Source of the DNA: Bifidobacterium breve
GTDB lineage: Bacteria; Actinomycetota; Thermoleophilia; Miltoncostaeales; Miltoncostaeaceae
Assembly (NCBI GenBank): GCA_945876305.1
Contig: CAMCOB010000016.1
Location: forward strand, 1-19,061
Reading direction: 5' to 3'
DNA length: 19,061 nt
The notes below the pieces were generated by a model. That model saw only the letters and a list, made by a program, of their open reading frames with translations. It had not been told where the DNA came from and searched no databases. The translations under genes were made by a program, and so were the position numbers. Shown here in pieces: positions 6,997 to 16,817 of the stretch; within the stretch, counting starts at the first letter, position 1, and each line of letters opens with the position of its first letter.

Positions 6997-8445
6997 ATCC
7001 GTTCACCCCGTATTGCAATTGTCGGCCTCGTCGCCGCCGCTGCGTTCCTCATCGGCGCGAGCAGCGCCTCGGCCATCATCTCCACGCTGGCAAAGGGTGC
7101 GTACGAGGCGTATTCGAAGGTGAGCGCCTGCCTCGCCAACCAGAAGGTGGGCCTGCCGTGTATGGATGGCGATGGCGCCAACATCCGCGCACTCCACACC
7201 AAGGTGGATGCCCTGAAGAAGACCATCGACGCCAACCACGTCCAGGTAATGGGGCGGTTCGACCAGGTAGAGAACCTGCTCAACCAGCAGAACCTCTCCG
7301 GGTACGGCGACGCTCTTCGCGGGGTCGACATCAACGGCACCAACGCCCTCACCGCATGGGACGCTGTGCTGGCGTGCATGATCAAGGCGTCATCATCTGG
7401 CGCCACGTGCGGCGCCTACATCGGCGGCTCGTCCACCGAAGCGCCGCAGCCCACGGCCGATGCCATCAACGAAACGCTCGCCTACATGCAGGGCCAGATT
7501 TCGCATCTGCCCACCAACATTGATGTGACGGCGTCGTACTACACCGGCACGAACGCACGCCGTGGCGACAACGGTGCCGCGCACTGGTCGTGGTGGAGCA
7601 GCCTGCGCCAGCAGGACCAGGCCGTCGATGTGAGCCGCACACAGGGCAACCCGCGTACGCCCATCATCACAACCGACCTCGCGCAGATCACACGCCAGAG
7701 CACCACGTACTACGCCAACATCTTCCAGCAGTACGGCTACCTCATGGTTCTGGGCGCGCAGCTGAAAAACGATGCGAAGCTGGCCAACAGCTACCAGGCG
7801 ACGGTTGACCGGGTTATCACCGGCACACGCCCGTACGAGGTGATGGGCACGGTCAAGCGGTACCTCCTCCCGGGTCTGGCCGAACGCACGATGATCGTGC
7901 TCCACAAAGGCAAGGCGCTGAAGGTGTCGGCGGGCCATACGTTGGACCGCCCGCTCGACTACGCCACCATCAGCACCATCGGCACGGTGATCAACTCCTC
8001 ATACGGCGGGGTCGACCGCTTTATCGACGCCTTCCCCAACACAATTGGTGTCGGGGGCTGGTACGTCGTGCGCCAGCACGTGCACCACACGAAGCGCGTG
8101 ATCGAGGTAGGCAACAAAGGAGGGGCTGCCCGGACGTACTCGGTGAACGAACTGGCCGACAGCGGAAGCATGTGCAACACAAAGGTGCGCATCTGGGGCG
8201 ACATCCCCGGGTGGGAGGACGGCCAGGAGACGGGGATGGGGTTTTACTCCGATATGCCGTATAACGGGTTCGAGAAATCCTGGAAGCACTACGTCACCGG
8301 GCCAGCGAACTATGACTGGGACCGGCAGCATTACGGCGCCAGGCTCTACGGTTACAACTTCGGGTTCGGATCGTGGATCAGATGCACGCAGACGGCACCC
8401 GGAACGCAAAGGGTGATGAGCGTGAAACCCGAGATGCTTGGGTAA
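6997..8445 (+). CDS. Secreted protein of unknown function, probable ATC start
   Basis: I do not recognise this protein. The first standard in-frame start is a GTG at 7120, which would remove a textbook signal peptide encoded just upstream. Read from ATC at 6997, the N-terminus is MRSPRIAIVGLVAAAAFLIG followed by ASSASA, a signal peptidase I site after about residue 26. The in-frame stop at 6958 leaves no ATG, GTG or TTG between. The protein is then 482 residues. The mature N-terminal part (about 27-130) looks helical and amphipathic. A tyrosine- and tryptophan-rich middle contains HWSWW (196-200). The C-terminal part (about 295-463) is glycine- and aromatic-rich, probably beta. Six cysteines (45, 55, 127, 138, 393, 463) could form three disulfides. 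There are no transmembrane helices after the signal and no recognised catalytic motif. It is the only plus-strand gene here and ends before a strong hairpin. Confidence 0.75.
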   Translation: MRSPRIAIVGLVAAAAFLIGASSASAIISTLAKGAYEAYSKVSACLANQKVGLPCMDGDGANIRALHTKVDALKKTIDANHVQVMGRFDQVENLLNQQNLSGYGDALRGVDINGTNALTAWDAVLACMIKASSSGATCGAYIGGSSTEAPQPTADAINETLAYMQGQISHLPTNIDVTASYYTGTNARRGDNGAAHWSWWSSLRQQDQAVDVSRTQGNPRTPIITTDLAQITRQSTTYYANIFQQYGYLMVLGAQLKNDAKLANSYQATVDRVITGTRPYEVMGTVKRYLLPGLAERTMIVLHKGKALKVSAGHTLDRPLDYATISTIGTVINSSYGGVDRFIDAFPNTIGVGGWYVVRQHVHHTKRVIEVGNKGGAARTYSVNELADSGSMCNTKVRIWGDIPGWEDGQETGMGFYSDMPYNGFEKSWKHYVTGPANYDWDRQHYGARLYGYNFGFGSWIRCTQTAPGTQRVMSVKPEMLG

Positions 8446-8462
8446 CCGAAACGCACGATGCA

Positions 8463-8489
8463 GCGAGGGGGCCCTTTGGGCCCCCTCGC
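8463..8489. terminator. Bidirectional hairpin terminator between convergent genes
   Basis: GCGAGGGGGCCC (8463-8474) pairs perfectly over 12 bp with GGGCCCCCTCGC (8478-8489) around a TTT loop. It lies 17 bases after the plus-strand stop and 42 bases beyond the malate dehydrogenase stop. There is no U-run on either side, as with the I-shaped terminators described in actinobacteria. Confidence 0.75.
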
Positions 8490-8531
8490 GTGTGCTGCTG
8501 GAAACCGCCGGGTTCACCGGCGATCCCGAGC

Positions 8532-9518
<987 letters not shown>

Positions 9519-9543
9519 GTATTTCTCCTATGGAGCTCGGGTT

Positions 9544-9558
9544 CCCGGACCGTCCGGG
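9544..9558 (-). terminator. Short hairpin between atpC and mdh
   Basis: CCCGGA (9544-9549) pairs with TCCGGG (9553-9558) around a 3-base loop, ten bases past the atpC stop. No U-run follows. It could be a partial terminator that lowers mdh read-through, or a processing site. Confidence 0.3.
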
Positions 9559-9568
9559 TGGGTCCAGC

Positions 9569-9996
9569 CTATGACTGTTTGTCGACAACCTTCAGGCGGT
9601 TCTCGGCGCGCTTGAGGTCGGCCTCGGCACTACGTGTGGCCACCTCATCGCCAGCGGCGGCCGCAAGGGCAGCCTCGGCGCGCTGCAGGGCCTCTTCGGC
9701 CCGGCCACGATCGATCTCGCCGGCAAGTTCGGCCTGCTCAACCATGATGAGCACGCGATCGTCCTCCACCGACATGTAGCCAGCAGTGGTGGCCATGACC
9801 ACTTCGGTCTCGTCGAGCAGCTTCAGGCGGGTCTCACCCGCGCGCAGCTGCACGATGAGCGGCACGTGGCGGGGCAGAATGCCCAGCTCGCCACCCACGC
9901 TCGGGGCGATGACCATTGCCGCCACCCCGTCGTGCACGGAGCCCTCCGGGGTGAGGATCTGCACCCCGAGGCGCTTCTTCTCGGGAGCGGACGTGC

Positions 9997-10000
<4 letters not shown>
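9569..10000 (-). CDS. atpC: ATP synthase F1 epsilon subunit
   Basis: A 143-residue subunit of the F1 central stalk, linking gamma to the c-ring and able to inhibit ATP hydrolysis. The N-terminal beta-sandwich is recognisable: VQILTPEGSVHDG, then GELGILPRHVPLI near residues 37-49, and ATTAGYMSVEDDRVLIMVEQAE. The C-terminal helical hairpin (about 91-140) is full length and rich in Ala, Glu and Arg, so the regulatory helices are kept. At 143 residues it is longer than the roughly 121 residues of mycobacterial epsilon, which has a short C-terminal domain. The start is GTG at 10000, overlapping the atpD stop as GTGA, so translation is probably coupled to beta. Confidence 0.95.
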
Positions 10001-11412
<1,412 letters not shown>

Positions 11413-11461
11413 CTGGTGGTGATCCGTCCCGTTCGGTGTGGGTTCAGGTGCTGCATTTGGT

Positions 11462-12367
11462 CTAGCTGAGTGCGTCCGCGCCCGCGACCACTTCAAGAAT
11501 CTCCTGAGTGATTGCGGCCTGGCGGGCGCGGTTCATTGCGAGTGTGAGGTCGTCGATGAGCTGGCCGGCGTTGTCGCTGGCATTGCTCATGGCGGTGCGC
11601 CGGGCGGCGTGCTCGGCGGCTGCGCTCTCAAGGAGTGCGCGGTAGATCGTGGTGTTGACGAAGGTCGGCAGCAACTGCTCGAGCAGGGCCTGGGGCTCCG
11701 GCTCAAACTCGGCGAGTGCCTTGCTGAACTCGTGCTCCTCGTCCACCTCGCCATCGCCATCGGCGTCGTCAACAAAATCGCGTGGCACAGGCAGAAGCTG
11801 CTCGGCGGTCACGCGCTGCTCAACCACCGACTTGAACTCGTTGAATACGAGCACCACCTTGTCAACCTCGCCCTCGAGGAAGCGCCCGCTCACGAAGTCG
11901 GCCACGGTGGTTGCGTCGACGAACGTGGGCTCGCTCGAGAAGCCCTGGAAGTGGTTCTCGAGCACCTTGCCGCGAAAGCGCAACGTGCCGCCGCCCTTCT
12001 TGCCCACGGCGGTGAACACAACCTCGTCAAAGCCCTGCTCAATGAGATCGTCCGCCTCCTGAAGGCTGCGGCGGATCACGTTGACGTTAAAGGCGCCGGC
12101 CAGACCGCGATCGCCCGTGACGGCGATGACCGATGCGCGACGTGTCTCTTCCCGCTCCTCCAGAAGCGGAATGCCATTCAGGCTGCCCGAGCGACGTGCC
12201 GCTCCGGACATAAGGCGGCGCATTCCCTTGGCGTACGGCCGCAGCGCCTCAATGCGCACCTGCGCACGACGCAACTTCGCCGACGCCACCAGCTCCATCG
12301 CACGGGTGATCTTGCTCGTCCCGGTGATCGAGGTGATGCGCTGCTTGATGTCCTGCTGGCTGGCCAC
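11462..12367 (-). CDS. atpG: ATP synthase F1 gamma subunit
   Basis: The 301-residue rotor shaft of F1. Both ends form the expected coiled coil: the N-terminus DIKQRITSITGTSKITRAME and the C-terminus with RRTAMSNASDNAGQLIDDLT near residues 258-280. The central domain has VTGDRGLAGAFN (84-95). An acidic segment around 204-225 (DDADGDGEVDEEHEF) enlarges the globular part, making the protein slightly longer than the E. coli subunit (287 residues). Gamma subunits of other actinobacteria also carry an insertion, from memory of the family. The start is GTG at 12367 with GGCAGGAAC directly upstream, eight bases after the atpA stop. Confidence 0.96.
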   Translation of the reverse strand: MASQQDIKQRITSITGTSKITRAMELVASAKLRRAQVRIEALRPYAKGMRRLMSGAARRSGSLNGIPLLEEREETRRASVIAVTGDRGLAGAFNVNVIRRSLQEADDLIEQGFDEVVFTAVGKKGGGTLRFRGKVLENHFQGFSSEPTFVDATTVADFVSGRFLEGEVDKVVLVFNEFKSVVEQRVTAEQLLPVPRDFVDDADGDGEVDEEHEFSKALAEFEPEPQALLEQLLPTFVNTTIYRALLESAAAEHAARRTAMSNASDNAGQLIDDLTLAMNRARQAAITQEILEVVAGADALS

Positions 12368-12375
12368 GTTCCTGC

Positions 12376-13896
12376 CTAGGCCGTTGTCGCCGCGGGGGCG
12401 ATCTTCTTGATCAGGCCCTCGAGGAACGAGGACAACTTGGTCTGAAGGGCGTCTGGCAGGTCCTTGGTCTCTCGGATCTCCGTGAGGATCGTTCCCTCGT
12501 CGCGCAGGGCGCCGCGAATCTCATCGTTGATGCGCGAGACATCAGACGGGGCAACCGTGTCGAGGAACCCACGACCGGCGGCAAACATGATGACCACTTG
12601 ATCCTCGACCGGCCACGGCTGGAACGCCGGCTGGTTGAGCGATGCCACCAGACGCGCACCACGGGCAAGCGTCTGCTGTGTGGCGGCGTCGAGCTCCGAT
12701 CCAAACTGTGCGAAGGCCTCCAGGTCGCGGTACTGCGACAGCTCGATCTTCAGGCGACCGGCAACCTTGCGCATGGCCTTGATCTGGGCGTTACCACCCA
12801 CGCGCGAGACCGAGATACCAACGTTCACGGCCGGACGAACGCCCGAGTAGAACAGCTTGGACTCAAGAAAGATCTGGCCGTCAGTGATGGAGATGACGTT
12901 GGTCGGGATGTACGCCGACACGTCACCGGCCTGCGTCTCAATGATGGGGAGCGCCGTAAGCGACCCGCCACCGAGCTCGTCGGACAGCTTGCAAGCGCGC
13001 TCCAGGAGACGGGAGTGCAGGTAGAACACGTCGCCGGGGAATGCCTCACGGCCCGGCGGGCGCCGCAGCAGCAGCGACATCTGGCGGTAGGCGTCAGCCT
13101 GCTTGGAGAGGTCGTCGTAAATGCACAGGGCGTGCTGGCCGTTGTAGAGGAAGTACTCCGCCATGGCGGCACCCGAGTACGGGGCCAGATACTTGAGCGG
13201 GGCGCTGGCGGCTGCCGATGCCACAACCACGGTCGTGTACTCCATGGCGCCGGCCTCGCGCAGACGCTCCACAACCTGGGCGACGGTCGATGCCTTCTGG
13301 CCGATGGCCACGTAGAAGCACTTCACGTCCTGGCCGCGCTGGTTGATGATCGTGTCGATCGCGATCGTCGTCTTGCCGGTCTGGCGGTCACCGATGATCA
13401 GCTCGCGCTGGCCACGGCCAATCGGGATAAGCGCATCGATGGCCTTGATGCCGGTCTGAAGCGGCTGGGTCACCGGCTGGCGCTGCACCACACCCGGAGC
13501 CTTGAACTCCACGGGGCGGAACTCGGTGGAGGCGATTGGGCCACGGCCGTCGAGCGGCACGCCAAGCGGGTCAACCACGCGGCCGAGGAGTGCCTCGCCC
13601 ACAGGAACCTGAATGACCTTGCCGGTGCGGCGGACGGGGTCGCCCTCCTTGATGAGGGTGTCCTCGCCAAGCAGCACGACGCCGACGTTGTCCTCCTCGA
13701 GGTTCAGGGCCAGGCCTGAGACGCCATGGGGCAGCTCGAGCATCTCGAGCGCAAGCGCCGAGGGGAGGCCGTGCACGCGGGCGATACCGTCACCCACCTG
13801 CAGGACGGTCCCGACCTCGTCGGCCTCGGCGACGCCCTCGTACTGCTCGATCTGGGCGCGCAGGACCTTGGTGATCTCGTCGGGGCGGAGCTTCAT
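12376..13896 (-). CDS. atpA: ATP synthase F1 alpha subunit
   Basis: The 506-residue regulatory nucleotide-binding subunit alternating with beta in F1. It begins MKLRPDEITKVLRAQIEQYE, the helix that binds delta, then VGDGIARVHGL (34-44). The Walker A motif GDRQTGKT is at 169-176. FYVAIGQKASTVAQVVERLR and the conserved YSGAAMAEYFLYNG, CIYDDLSKQADAYRQMSLLL and SRVGGNAQIKAMRKVAG segments follow. The frame is open far upstream to 14355, but that part is the shadow of atpH. The ATG at 13896 matches the family start. A GAAAGGT sequence lies about 13 bases upstream, rather distant for a Shine-Dalgarno. There is a 49-base gap from atpH and eight bases to atpG. Confidence 0.97.
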   Translation of the reverse strand: MKLRPDEITKVLRAQIEQYEGVAEADEVGTVLQVGDGIARVHGLPSALALEMLELPHGVSGLALNLEEDNVGVVLLGEDTLIKEGDPVRRTGKVIQVPVGEALLGRVVDPLGVPLDGRGPIASTEFRPVEFKAPGVVQRQPVTQPLQTGIKAIDALIPIGRGQRELIIGDRQTGKTTIAIDTIINQRGQDVKCFYVAIGQKASTVAQVVERLREAGAMEYTTVVVASAAASAPLKYLAPYSGAAMAEYFLYNGQHALCIYDDLSKQADAYRQMSLLLRRPPGREAFPGDVFYLHSRLLERACKLSDELGGGSLTALPIIETQAGDVSAYIPTNVISITDGQIFLESKLFYSGVRPAVNVGISVSRVGGNAQIKAMRKVAGRLKIELSQYRDLEAFAQFGSELDAATQQTLARGARLVASLNQPAFQPWPVEDQVVIMFAAGRGFLDTVAPSDVSRINDEIRGALRDEGTILTEIRETKDLPDALQTKLSSFLEGLIKKIAPAATTA

Positions 13897-13945
13897 CGGG
13901 TGGTTGTTACCTTTCTCGTTCTTCTGGAGCGGAGCAGCGTGGGCG

Positions 13946-14503
13946 TCAAGCCTCGACGGCCTTGGACAGGTCGACGGGCGTGGTCTCGAGCGAGCGACGC
14001 ATCTCCTCGAGTCTGGTGCGGAGCGATGCGTCAACGACGACGTCGCCGACACGAAGCACGAGGCCGCCGATAATCGATGGATCCACGGTCTCCTCGATCT
14101 CGGCGTCGCGTCCGGTCTGGGCGCGCACCTTCTCGCGGATCTGATCGCGCAGTTCAGGAGTGAGCGGTACAGCGGTGACAGCAGCCACCACCACGCGCCC
14201 CTCGGCGACATCAACACGGCGGCCATACGCCGCGAGCACGTCATCGATCTCGCCAAGCCGGCCGCGATCGATGAGCACCTGCACAAACCCGCTGGACACC
14301 GGGTGGGCGCCCTCCATGATCTCGCCGACAGCCGCCCTCTTGGCGGCCGTCTCAAACTGCGGGTTCGTCAATGCCGCGTGGAGCTCGGTGCCGTCGGCCA
14401 TGGCCGCAGAGAACTCAGCGAGTTCCGTGCGCACCTGATCGACGGCGCTCTGCGCCTGTGCAGCTTCAAACAGTGCCTCGGCATATGTCGACGCGACACT
14501 CAT
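13946..14503 (-). CDS. atpH: ATP synthase F1 delta subunit
   Basis: The 185-residue subunit forming the top of the peripheral stalk, joining alpha to the b dimer. The N-terminal helical domain starts MSVASTYAEALFEAAQ, with the typical YAxALFE. The middle has LAAYGRRVDVAEGRVVVAAV then VPLTPELRD. The C-terminal signature VDPSIIGGLVLRVGDVVVDA, then SLRTRL, is clear at about 140-165. Length is normal for a free-standing delta, so the atpF-atpH fusion of mycobacteria is absent. The ATG shares its A with the atpF stop (TGATG), so the two genes are translationally coupled. Confidence 0.95.
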   Translation of the reverse strand: MSVASTYAEALFEAAQAQSAVDQVRTELAEFSAAMADGTELHAALTNPQFETAAKRAAVGEIMEGAHPVSSGFVQVLIDRGRLGEIDDVLAAYGRRVDVAEGRVVVAAVTAVPLTPELRDQIREKVRAQTGRDAEIEETVDPSIIGGLVLRVGDVVVDASLRTRLEEMRRSLETTPVDLSKAVEA

Positions 14504-15045
14504 CAGGCCTTCTGCAGCCCGCTGAGATCGGCGTCGGCAAGCGCGTCCTCCACCATCTTGCGGTGGTCATCGCCGGACAGGGACTTCTTGGTGACCTTCT
14601 CGGCTGCGCTGAGTGCCAAGAGCACCACGTCGTCGCGGATACCGGCCACGGCCGCCTGGGCCTGGGCGTCGATCTGCGTCTGAGTGTCGCTGACGATGCG
14701 CTCCCGCTGATCCTGCGCCTGACCGACGATCTCCTGCTTCTGCCGCTCGCCATCACGACGACCGGACTCACGGAGCTCGTCCGCCTCGCGACGCGCCTCG
14801 GCCAACTGAACCTTGTACTGGCCCAGCAGTTCAACGGCCTCGTCACGACTGGACTCGGCCTCCTCGATTGACGCCGAGATGGCGGCACGGCGCTTCTCAA
14901 TCATCTCGCCCACCGGCCCGAAGACGAACTTCTTCAGGATCAACAGCGTGAGCAGAAAGATGACGACAGTCCAGATCATGAGACCCGGACTCAGCTCGAG
15001 GAGCGGATTCGCCCCAACGGGCTCGGCGTGTACGAGGGGTCCCAT
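14503..15045 (-). CDS. atpF: ATP synthase F0 b subunit
   Basis: The 180-residue peripheral-stalk subunit. After a short periplasmic N-terminus, a single membrane helix spans about residues 20-42 (GLMIWTVVIFLLTLLIL), followed by KKFVFGPVGEMIEKRR and a long charged coiled coil to about residue 150. The C-terminus (VVLLALSAAEKVTKKSL) is the delta-binding end, as in the family. The ATG at 15045 lies four bases after the atpE stop. No strong Shine-Dalgarno is present, so coupling to atpE is likely. The stop overlaps atpH by one base. Confidence 0.95.
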   Translation of the reverse strand: MGPLVHAEPVGANPLLELSPGLMIWTVVIFLLTLLILKKFVFGPVGEMIEKRRAAISASIEEAESSRDEAVELLGQYKVQLAEARREADELRESGRRDGERQKQEIVGQAQDQRERIVSDTQTQIDAQAQAAVAGIRDDVVLLALSAAEKVTKKSLSGDDHRKMVEDALADADLSGLQKA

Positions 15046-15049
15046 GGGT

Positions 15050-15295
15050 CTAGACCAGGAAGAAGGCGACGAAGCCCATGAGCAGGGCGTAGAACGTAAT
15101 CGCCTCGGTCAGTGCAAGGCCGAGGAAAGTGATCGACAGAAGATCACCGCGGAGCTCGGGCTGACGAGCGACCGACTCGATGGTCTTGCCGAAGATGTAG
15201 CCCACGCCAATGCCCGGGCCGATTGCGCCCAGACCGGTCGCGAGACCGAGAGTCAGAGCCTTGGATGCTGCGACGATGTCGCCTTCGAGAGCCAC
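15050..15295 (-). CDS. atpE: ATP synthase F0 c subunit
   Basis: An 81-residue proteolipid with two membrane helices that forms the rotor ring. Helix 1 carries the glycine-rich GLATGLGAIGPGIGVGYIFG (17-36). The polar loop has ARQPE (43-47), and the ion-carrying carboxylate is Glu64 in GLALTEAITFYALLMGFV. The residue after Glu64 is Ala, and helix 1 has no Gln at the position used by sodium-binding rings, so proton coupling is expected (inference from known ring structures). The open frame runs well upstream through atpB, but the true start is GTG at 15295 with GGAGG five bases upstream. The gap to atpB is 32 bases. Confidence 0.95.
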   Translation of the reverse strand: MALEGDIVAASKALTLGLATGLGAIGPGIGVGYIFGKTIESVARQPELRGDLLSITFLGLALTEAITFYALLMGFVAFFLV

Positions 15296-15327
15296 GTGGC
15301 CTCCAGTTAGTTCCGGTGAGATTTCAA

Positions 15328-16212
15328 CTAGTGCGACTCCTGAGCGGCGTAACCGATGTAAATGCCGGAGAGCAGGGCGAATATGAACGCCTGCAGACCA
15401 GCCACCAGTACCCACTCGAACACATAGAAGAAGAGGGCGAAAGGAATCCCGAGGACACCGAGAAGGCTGCCCACGAGGATCGAAAAACCCGCTGCCATGA
15501 TGATGAGAAGATGGCCGGCGAGCATATTTGCAAACAGTCGCACCGAGAGACTGATCAGGCGGAGAACCTGAGACAGCAACTCGAGGGCGAAAATGAAGGG
15601 CACGATGCCCTTGCTGGCCCCCGCGGGGACCAGGGTCTTGAAGTACCCGATGAATCCGTGGGTACCGAAGCCCTCCCAGAGGAAGGCCACAAAGGTCATG
15701 AGCGCAAGCGCAAACGTCACGTTGATGTTCGCGGTCGCAGCGTAGAGGCCCAAATCGCCAACCACCTGGAAGGTGTCGGTGTGCGGGGCCGTGGGGAGGG
15801 GAATGAACGAGATGAGGTTGTTCACCGCAACGAACAGGAAGAGGGTCGCCAGGTACGGGAACCACTTCTTGAACACCCGCGCAGGGAGCGTCACCTCAGC
15901 AACCTGCTGCTCGGCGAACTCGTATGTCATCTCGAGCACGTTCTGGCCCTTGCCGGGCTTCATCTTCATGCCGCCCCGCACCACCACGATGCCGAACACG
16001 CAGATGATGAGGCTCGACGCCAGCATGTAGAAGACGGCCTTGTTGATGCTGAGATCAATAAAGCCGAGGTTGAGGTCAACCCATGCGCTGGTGGCGAACT
16101 CCTCAGCCGGATCGAACGCGGCGCCCTCAGCGGATGCAAAGGCGGGAACTGCGAGGCTGGTACCCAGCGCGACCAGCAGCCAGATTCGAATTCGACGAAG
16201 CACGCTGGTCAC
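15328..16212 (-). CDS. atpB: ATP synthase F0 a subunit
   Basis: A 294-residue integral membrane stator subunit that provides the proton half-channels. The essential arginine is Arg225 in RLISLSVRLFANMLAGH, facing the c-ring Glu64. The helix around 114-133 (FKKWFPYLATLFLFVAVNNL) and the C-terminal helix (GLQAFIFALLSGIYIGYA) are typical. The N-terminus is unusual: residues 1-28 (RRIRI, then WLLVALGTSLAVPAFASA) look like a cleavable signal peptide with an AxA site. The GTG start at 16212 overlaps the atpI stop as GTGA. A later start would lose this segment but lacks the overlap. The N-terminal region has extra acidic residues before the first conserved helix. Confidence 0.95.
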   Translation of the reverse strand: MTSVLRRIRIWLLVALGTSLAVPAFASAEGAAFDPAEEFATSAWVDLNLGFIDLSINKAVFYMLASSLIICVFGIVVVRGGMKMKPGKGQNVLEMTYEFAEQQVAEVTLPARVFKKWFPYLATLFLFVAVNNLISFIPLPTAPHTDTFQVVGDLGLYAATANINVTFALALMTFVAFLWEGFGTHGFIGYFKTLVPAGASKGIVPFIFALELLSQVLRLISLSVRLFANMLAGHLLIIMAAGFSILVGSLLGVLGIPFALFFYVFEWVLVAGLQAFIFALLSGIYIGYAAQESH

Positions 16213-16745
16213 TCAGCGGCCTCCGTCGCGGCGGTTTCGCGGTCGCGCTCACGCAGGGCGAAGGCCATGCCACGACCGATGAGGTCGGCGGTGAACGCGA
16301 CAATGAAGATGATGCCGGCGATCAGCGCGACCTCTTCCGAGAACTTGAGCGCCGTGATGAACAGGATCCCGGCGATGGTCCAGGCGCGGATGACGAACGA
16401 GATGCCCGTCACACCCACTGCAGCGGTCTGCCCCATACGAAGCGCATGCTTCGCGGTAAACAGCTGCACCGACCAGTTGGCCAGCCAGAGCCCGGTACCC
16501 AGAACCCATCCATTCAGCGGCCCGCCAAAGGCGAGTACCACCGGCAGCGCAACGGCGCACACGATGAGGCTTGCGACCGTGACGGCAATCGCGGCTCGGC
16601 TTGCGGCGGGCTCCTCAGGAGCGGGCGCGGGCCGGACGAGATCTGCAGCCTGGCCGGGAGCGGCTGAGGTGATGCGGTTCCTCCGTACTCGGACATGGGC
16701 GCGCACAGACGGCGCGTCAACGGCCGGGAGCATACCCACAGCCAC
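16209..16745 (-). CDS. atpI: AtpI-like small membrane protein upstream of ATP synthase
   Basis: About 178 residues. The first 48 are proline- and arginine-rich and cytoplasmic. Four hydrophobic helices follow at about 50-74, 78-96, 107-130 and 136-163. AtpI proteins lie first in many atp operons and assist c-ring assembly or magnesium handling; the family is poorly conserved, so the call rests mainly on position, size and topology. The corresponding gene upstream of atpB in mycobacteria has the same layout. The start is uncertain: GTG at 16745, GTG at 16739 (GGGGG seven bases upstream) or ATG at 16733 are all possible and differ by at most four residues. It overlaps atpB by four bases. Confidence 0.75.
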   Translation of the reverse strand: MAVGMLPAVDAPSVRAHVRVRRNRITSAAPGQAADLVRPAPAPEEPAASRAAIAVTVASLIVCAVALPVVLAFGGPLNGWVLGTGLWLANWSVQLFTAKHALRMGQTAAVGVTGISFVIRAWTIAGILFITALKFSEEVALIAGIIFIVAFTADLIGRGMAFALRERDRETAATEAAE

Positions 16746-16790
16746 GCCCCCGCCGCTACGTGTGAACGGTCATCTTCTGGTGACGAGCGT

Positions 16791-16805
16791 CCCGCTTCGT
16801 GCGGG
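16791..16805. terminator. Short hairpin between wecA and atpI
   Basis: CCCGC (16791-16795) pairs with GCGGG (16801-16805) around a 5-base loop. TTTCT follows on the plus strand, but the known transcription is on the minus strand, where it has no U-run. It is weak and could be chance or a partial attenuator before the atp genes. Confidence 0.25.
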
Positions 16806-16817
16806 TTTCTGCCCCTG

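Noticed and set aside
6990..7523. GTG at 6990 as the start of the plus-strand protein
   Set aside because: It is in a different frame from the secreted protein, its product is Arg/His-rich without a domain, and the ribosome-binding site abuts it with no spacing.
11438..12379. 313-codon plus-strand open frame opposite atpG
   Set aside because: It covers atpG almost exactly on the opposite strand; this is a codon-bias shadow.
12598..13719. 373-codon plus-strand open frame opposite atpA
   Set aside because: It is antisense to the conserved core of the alpha subunit and has biased composition and no recognisable motif.
12376..14355. Long upstream extension of the atpA frame
   Set aside because: The extra 153 residues are the shadow of atpH in another frame; the family start MKLRPDEI is at 13896.
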